A stretch of DNA of 64,000 nucleotides from CAXMST01 sp963793415. GTDB lineage: Bacteria; Actinomycetota; Thermoleophilia; Solirubrobacterales; 70-9. The notes under the pieces were generated by a model. It did not search any database and had not been told where the DNA came from. It worked only from the letters and a program-made list of their open reading frames with translations. The position numbers and the translations under genes were made by a program. The stretch covers positions 3,127,313 through 3,191,312 of the forward strand of contig CAWCAC010000002.1 of assembly GCA_963793415.1 (NCBI GenBank). The letters are read 5' to 3'. This document shows, one piece after another, positions 60,178-64,000 of the stretch (position 1 is its first letter; each line of letters starts with the position of its first letter).

Positions 60178-61209
60178 CTAGCCGCGCGCGACGGCGGCCG
60201 CCGCGCGAGCGTGGCGCCGGAGCTCACCGTTGCCGAGCTCTCCGGCTCCGAGTTCGACCACGAAGGCGAGACCCGGAAGCTTCGCGTTCTGCCAGTCGAT
60301 CGCGGTCCCGGGAGCGTCGTTGCCGCGACAGCTCGTACGTTCGCCGGCGATCCGGGCGTAGCGGCGCTCGATCGGCGCCTTGCCGTGACAGGGGACCAGC
60401 ACCCGGTTCCAGGGCTGGTGCCAGTAGATCGATACGCGCGGCCGGATCCGCGTCGTCAACCGCCGGATCGCGCGGGCCTCGGGCTCGGAGAACGGACGTG
60501 GTCCGGCGTAGTACCCGCTCGAGGGCGGCTCCGCCCCGCTCCAGCCGACCGAGAAGTTCCGGTTCAGGTCGACTCCGTGGGCGTTCTTCCGGCTGTGCCA
60601 CGAGTGGCCGTCCGGGTTGATGCTGCTGACACTCCAGACCTCGACCCCGTGCACGCTCGCGTAGCGCTGCCGCAGGCGCTCGACGATCTCGCGGCCCTCG
60701 GGCTCGTCGCCGTGGATCTCGCCGACCACGAGCGCCTTGCGCTTCGCTCCGGCCTCGCCGAAGCGGACGGCGACGAGCTTGCGGCCCTCGACGCTCTCAC
60801 CGAACTCGACCCGGCGCTCGAGCACCCTGACCCGGGCGGATGCCGGCGTCGGATCGGCGACACCGGTCGAATCGACGGCCCGGACCTGGAAGCGGTGGGT
60901 GCCACGCCCGAGCCGCAGGGGGCCGGTCGGCGAGCTGCAGGCGCGCCATCGATTGGAGTCGAGCCGGCAGCTGAAGCTGACCTCCGGGCCGGCGGCGCGG
61001 GCGCGAAACCGGAACGAACCCTGGGGCTCGAAGCGGGGGCTCGTGGGCGCCCGGGTGACCTCGGTTTCCGGCGGCTCGCCGGAGACGCTTGGGTGAGTGC
61101 CGTGAGCGGCTGCACCGGCCGGCGCGACCAGCAGGGCCGCCGCGGCCCACCATGCCGCCGACCCGGCCCGGCGGCGACGCAAGCGGCCGCCGGTCGGGAT
61201 AGGGTGCAC
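60178..61209 (-). CDS. Secreted M14-family zinc carboxypeptidase
   Basis: 343 residues from GTG 61209 (giving MHPIPTGGRLRRRR); an earlier start near 61287 would run into the divergent gene. Signal peptide ends near AGAAA-H. A beta-rich domain of about 110 residues (to ARVRVLE) precedes the catalytic domain. Zinc ligands: HGDEPEG (His and Glu) and the His of YWHQPW; substrate motifs NPDGH and DLNRNF; catalytic Glu in AFVVELGAGEL. The NPDG/DLNRNF pair with these spacings suggests cell-wall peptide cleavage such as MpaA-like gamma-D-Glu-mDAP hydrolysis, which is inference. Confidence 0.88.
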   Translation of the reverse strand: MHPIPTGGRLRRRRAGSAAWWAAAALLVAPAGAAAHGTHPSVSGEPPETEVTRAPTSPRFEPQGSFRFRARAAGPEVSFSCRLDSNRWRACSSPTGPLRLGRGTHRFQVRAVDSTGVADPTPASARVRVLERRVEFGESVEGRKLVAVRFGEAGAKRKALVVGEIHGDEPEGREIVERLRQRYASVHGVEVWSVSSINPDGHSWHSRKNAHGVDLNRNFSVGWSGAEPPSSGYYAGPRPFSEPEARAIRRLTTRIRPRVSIYWHQPWNRVLVPCHGKAPIERRYARIAGERTSCRGNDAPGTAIDWQNAKLPGLAFVVELGAGELGNGELRRHARAAAAVARG

Positions 61210-61213
61210 GGCG

Positions 61214-61495
61214 ATGGGCTGTCTGGTCGTTCTCTTTGCGCTGATCTCGCCGCGCCTGGCGCTGTTCTTCATCTGGATCTTCTCCAACCTGCTGAGCAGA
61301 GCCTACGAGGACTGGTGGATCCCGTTCCTCGGCTTCTTCCTGCTGCCGTGGACGACGCTCGCCTACGCGGCGATGTGGACCGCAGGCGCCAACGAGGTCA
61401 CGGGCATCGAGTGGTTCTTCGTCGCCCTCGCTTTCGCGCTCGACCTCAGCTCCTGGTTCGGCGGCCGCGGCTACCAGCAGCAGCGCGGCTACTGA
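61214..61495 (+). CDS. Small two- to three-helix membrane protein
   Basis: 93 residues, very hydrophobic, with DWWIPFLGFFLLPWTTLAYA in the middle and a Gly/Gln-rich end (GGRGYQQQRGY). Similar short proteins occur widely in actinobacteria with no known role. It starts only 4 bp from the divergent peptidase start; GATAGGGT just upstream may be a -10, giving a nearly leaderless mRNA. Confidence 0.7.
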   Translation: MGCLVVLFALISPRLALFFIWIFSNLLSRAYEDWWIPFLGFFLLPWTTLAYAAMWTAGANEVTGIEWFFVALAFALDLSSWFGGRGYQQQRGY

Positions 61496-61638
61496 GCCCT
61501 GCGCCGAGGCCCGGCGACCGGGGCCCCGGGCCTCGCCTCAGCCGCCGCCGTTGTCGCTGATGATCCGGCCGCCCGAGACGGGGGTCTGATCGCCGTTGAG
61601 GCCGCCGGTCGAGATCACGTTGCCACCAGCCTGGCCGA

Positions 61639-63894
61639 TCAGGTTGAGGCCACCGGTCCGATCACGTTGCCACCGGCCTGGCCGATCAGCTTGCCGGAGG
61701 CATCGCGGAGGGCGAGTCCGCTGAGCGGGACAATCGTTCCGGATGACTTCGCGACGAAGTTGCCGCCGTCCTTGGAGATCAAGCCCAGGCCCTTGTCCGA
61801 GATCAGCCCGGCAGCCGGCGGCTTGGCCCCGTTCGCGGTCAGGCGGTCGGCGGTCTGTGCGATCGCCTGCTCCTGGGCCGGGGTGAGGCGCTCAGCAGCG
61901 GTGCCGGTGCCCTTCGAGTCACCCGTCAGCACCCGCTTCAGCCCCGTGACGATGCCGTTGAGGAGGTTCGCCACCTGGGCGAATGGATTCGGAAAGGCCC
62001 GCGGCCCCGTCTCACGGCCCATCGAGGTGGGCAGCCCGCCTCCGAGTGCAAGCAGCCCAGGCGCGGCGCCCACCGTGAAATTGGTGTCATCGGCAATCGA
62101 GACAACGTTCTGCCTGCCGGCGACGAGCCCGTTCGCAGTCGGTGACGCGACCAGGCCCTGCTCGATCTTCGGAGCCCGCGTCGGCGGCCCGCTCAGCCCG
62201 GTCCCGAGATTGGCGGGCACGAGCGGAAGTGAGCGCGAACGGGCCAGGTCAGCCGCGGTCCCGCGGTACTCGCCCTTGCCGTTGGCGGTCAGCGAGCGAC
62301 CGCTCATCGTCGTCAGTGTGCCGCCCTTGCGGTCCTTGACCGCGATCGAGCGAAAGCCGACCATCGTCAGGCCGCCCGCGGTCAGGCGTGCGGTGATCGC
62401 GTAGTTGTCCGCCCGCCGCAGCTGCGACTCGAAGGAGACCTCGCCGAGGGCGTCGGAGGCCTTCGTCTGCGGCGTGCCGTCCTTACCGATGAAGCTGACG
62501 TCGACGCCGGAGACGAGCCGCCCCGTACTGCGCTCGACAACCTGCACCGTCAGCTCGTTGAGTTGGCTGCCGCTCTCGGTCAGGGCGCCGTCGGTGCCGG
62601 GGCCGAGGCTGTCGACCCCGATCCGGGCCGGATCCTCGCGAACGACGAGCAGGAAGTCCTGGGCGACGGGAAGGGCGACGTGGAGCTGGATCAGGTCGCG
62701 CCCACGATCGACGCCGACGACGTCCTTGACGAAGTCGACCGGGCTTCCCGGGGCCTCCGTGTACTTCGTCACCTCGTAGCCACAGCCGCGGGAGGCGAGG
62801 ATCTCACCCGCCCGCTGCTGCGTCAGGTAGGTGCTGCCGACGAGCTTCGCGAGCTCGGTCTCGATCTTGTCCGGCGGTGCGTCGGTGGCGATGAAGTCGC
62901 ACTTCGACTTGACGTTCTTCTTCTTCTTGCCGGCCTTCTCGAGCGCCTCACGGATTGCGTCCTCGATCTTCTTGTCCTCGGCCGGCTCGTAGTAGCCGAG
63001 CTTGAGGATCCGCGGACTCGAGGCGGTCGTGGTCACGGACTCGCCGGGCTGGATCCGCTGCGAGAGGATCTCGCCGCCGACACCGTCCTCGCGGATTGCG
63101 TCGAGTGTGTCGCCGTCGAGGCCACTGCTCGGCTTGGGGTTCTCCCTGAGCAGGATGTCGGCGCCCTGCGCCTGCAGCGCCGCGACGTAGCTCCGCGCCC
63201 GTCGCAGCGAAGTGAAGCGGAGGCTCCTGTTCTTGCGCGGGCAGTCGTCGGCGGTGCCGGCGACCTCGCGGCAATCGGGCTTCAGCCGCCTCATCGTGAA
63301 CGTGAAGGGGCGGTCGGTGACTGGCGTGCCCGGGTTCGTGTCGGGGTCCTCCGGCGCCGGTGGCGCAGCCGGCGCCGCGAGGTTGAGCTTGATCTCGCCG
63401 AGCGGAGGTCCCGAGCCGTCGCCGGCGAGATCGCCCGACGTGTCGACCGCGATCCGGTAGGTCGTGCCGGCCGTTGCCTCGAAGCCGAGCTCGGCGAACT
63501 TCGTGCCCGGGCAGACCGACCCGGCCGAGTCCTCGTTCGCGGCCACCTGGGTCAGGCTGCCGACCGCATCGCCCGTGTAGACGGCCATCCGCGTGTTGAA
63601 GGCGCTGTTGCAGGTGTCGATCGCGGCCGCCCCGGAAGCAGTCGGAGTCCAGTTGAACCAGACCGAATGCACCGCGCCGTAGGTGGAGGCAGCGTGATCC
63701 GGCTCCCCGGCCTCAGCCGAGGCATCGACGTTGGAGTGGGTCGAGGCGCCGCCGGCGGCGGGCAGCGCCGTCGCCGCGGAGAAGTTGTCGTTGGCGGGAG
63801 CCGCGGCGGCAGCCGGTGCCGGCGCCCCCAGACATCCAGCCACGACGACCATGATCAGAGCCGTCCTGACGACGCCCGCGCAACGAATCCCCAT
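61639..63894 (-). CDS. Large secreted protein with PPC-like N-terminal domain, 3' frameshift
   Basis: 751 residues from ATG 63894. Signal peptide ends near AAAAA-P. Residues about 35-180 resemble a bacterial pre-peptidase C-terminal (jelly-roll) domain: PANDNFSAATALP and SVWFNWTPTASGAAAIDTC. The middle has no known domain; a Lys-rich stretch (EKAGKKKKNVKSK) and an Ig-like segment (ELTVQVVERSTGRLVSGVDVSF) are visible. The end is a Gly/Asn-rich repeat region (LISDKGLGLISKDGGNF, LIGQAGGNVI). A one-base shift near 61659 cuts the last repeat; without it the frame would run to 61538. Probably cell-surface. Confidence 0.75.
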   Translation of the reverse strand: MGIRCAGVVRTALIMVVVAGCLGAPAPAAAAAPANDNFSAATALPAAGGASTHSNVDASAEAGEPDHAASTYGAVHSVWFNWTPTASGAAAIDTCNSAFNTRMAVYTGDAVGSLTQVAANEDSAGSVCPGTKFAELGFEATAGTTYRIAVDTSGDLAGDGSGPPLGEIKLNLAAPAAPPAPEDPDTNPGTPVTDRPFTFTMRRLKPDCREVAGTADDCPRKNRSLRFTSLRRARSYVAALQAQGADILLRENPKPSSGLDGDTLDAIREDGVGGEILSQRIQPGESVTTTASSPRILKLGYYEPAEDKKIEDAIREALEKAGKKKKNVKSKCDFIATDAPPDKIETELAKLVGSTYLTQQRAGEILASRGCGYEVTKYTEAPGSPVDFVKDVVGVDRGRDLIQLHVALPVAQDFLLVVREDPARIGVDSLGPGTDGALTESGSQLNELTVQVVERSTGRLVSGVDVSFIGKDGTPQTKASDALGEVSFESQLRRADNYAITARLTAGGLTMVGFRSIAVKDRKGGTLTTMSGRSLTANGKGEYRGTAADLARSRSLPLVPANLGTGLSGPPTRAPKIEQGLVASPTANGLVAGRQNVVSIADDTNFTVGAAPGLLALGGGLPTSMGRETGPRAFPNPFAQVANLLNGIVTGLKRVLTGDSKGTGTAAERLTPAQEQAIAQTADRLTANGAKPPAAGLISDKGLGLISKDGGNFVAKSSGTIVPLSGLALRDASGKLIGQAGGNVIGPVAST

Positions 63895-64000
63895 CCCTGT
63901 CCCTGCTCCCTTGTTGTCCCTGACGGCCGCCCACACGGTCGCCTCCTGCTGGGTCGTCTATCGGCGGCCGCGGCCGGCAACTTGAGCGGGCCGTCGGCGC
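63895..64000. other. Window edge upstream of the secreted-protein gene
   Basis: GGGACAGGG just before the ATG may serve as ribosome site. No other signal is placed with confidence. Confidence 0.4.

Overview
The window is very GC-rich with strong third-position GC. The genes are actinobacterial in style: many lipoproteins, GTG/TTG starts, a C+ zinc form of S4, a type-Z S14 and a non-split RpoC. Gene content, two DUF559 proteins and long Ala/Glu or Gly/Arg tails on ribosomal proteins suggest a Thermoleophilia/Solirubrobacterales-type actinobacterium. This placement is inferred from style and cannot be verified here. No rRNA or tRNA gene was recognised.

Layout. 1-3768: a glycosyltransferase (cut by the window edge), a divergent FAD oxidoreductase and a large membrane protein. 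3785-7547: an fbpABC-type ferric iron ABC transporter. The same 16-bp sequence with a TTAGG/CCTAA palindrome lies over the start codons of the glycosyltransferase and of fbpA, so both proteins begin MPN. 7578-8881: a lipoprotein and truA. 9147-10040: a DUF559 protein behind a long inverted repeat. 10044-12956: the alpha operon rpmJ-rpsM-rpsK-rpsD-rpoA-rplQ. 13096-22724: about 10 kb of passenger genes, namely a ParB-like protein, a complete alpha-glucoside/maltodextrin ABC importer with a GH13 enzyme, a giant secreted hydrolase/deacetylase fusion and a small lipoprotein. 22754-24212: map and adk. 24213-24895: a long non-coding stretch. 24896-40233: secY, the spc and S10 operons, tuf and fusA. 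40631-43823: plus-strand membrane-protein genes and a frameshifted DUF559 gene. 43912-44788: rpsG and rpsL. 44858-46917: four accessory genes. 47106-54781: rpoC and rpoB. 55000-57748: two secreted proteins and an SLC13-type transporter. 57958-59124: rplL and rplJ with an L10-leader-like attenuator. 59391-60042: a VapBC toxin-antitoxin pair. 60178-63894: an M14 peptidase, a small membrane protein and a large secreted protein.

The core is therefore one long minus-strand set of transcription and translation genes (rplJL, rpoBC, rpsLG, fusA-tuf, S10, spc, alpha) in nearly ancestral order, broken at five joints by non-ribosomal or non-coding blocks. infA is not at its usual place beside rpmJ, and rplKA, nusG and secE are not found next to rplJ.

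The most unusual find is a pair of related structured elements of about 110-123 bp, at the 3' ends of secY (24777-24899) and rpsG (43803-43909). They align without gaps over 52 positions. They share a GNA-triloop hairpin and show three double compensatory base-pair changes in the flanking helix. Their outer stems differ in sequence, but all three non-Watson-Crick purine-pyrimidine pairs in them are G-U wobbles only when read on the plus strand. This is what a conserved RNA (or single-strand DNA) structure would look like, and I do not recognise it as a known family.
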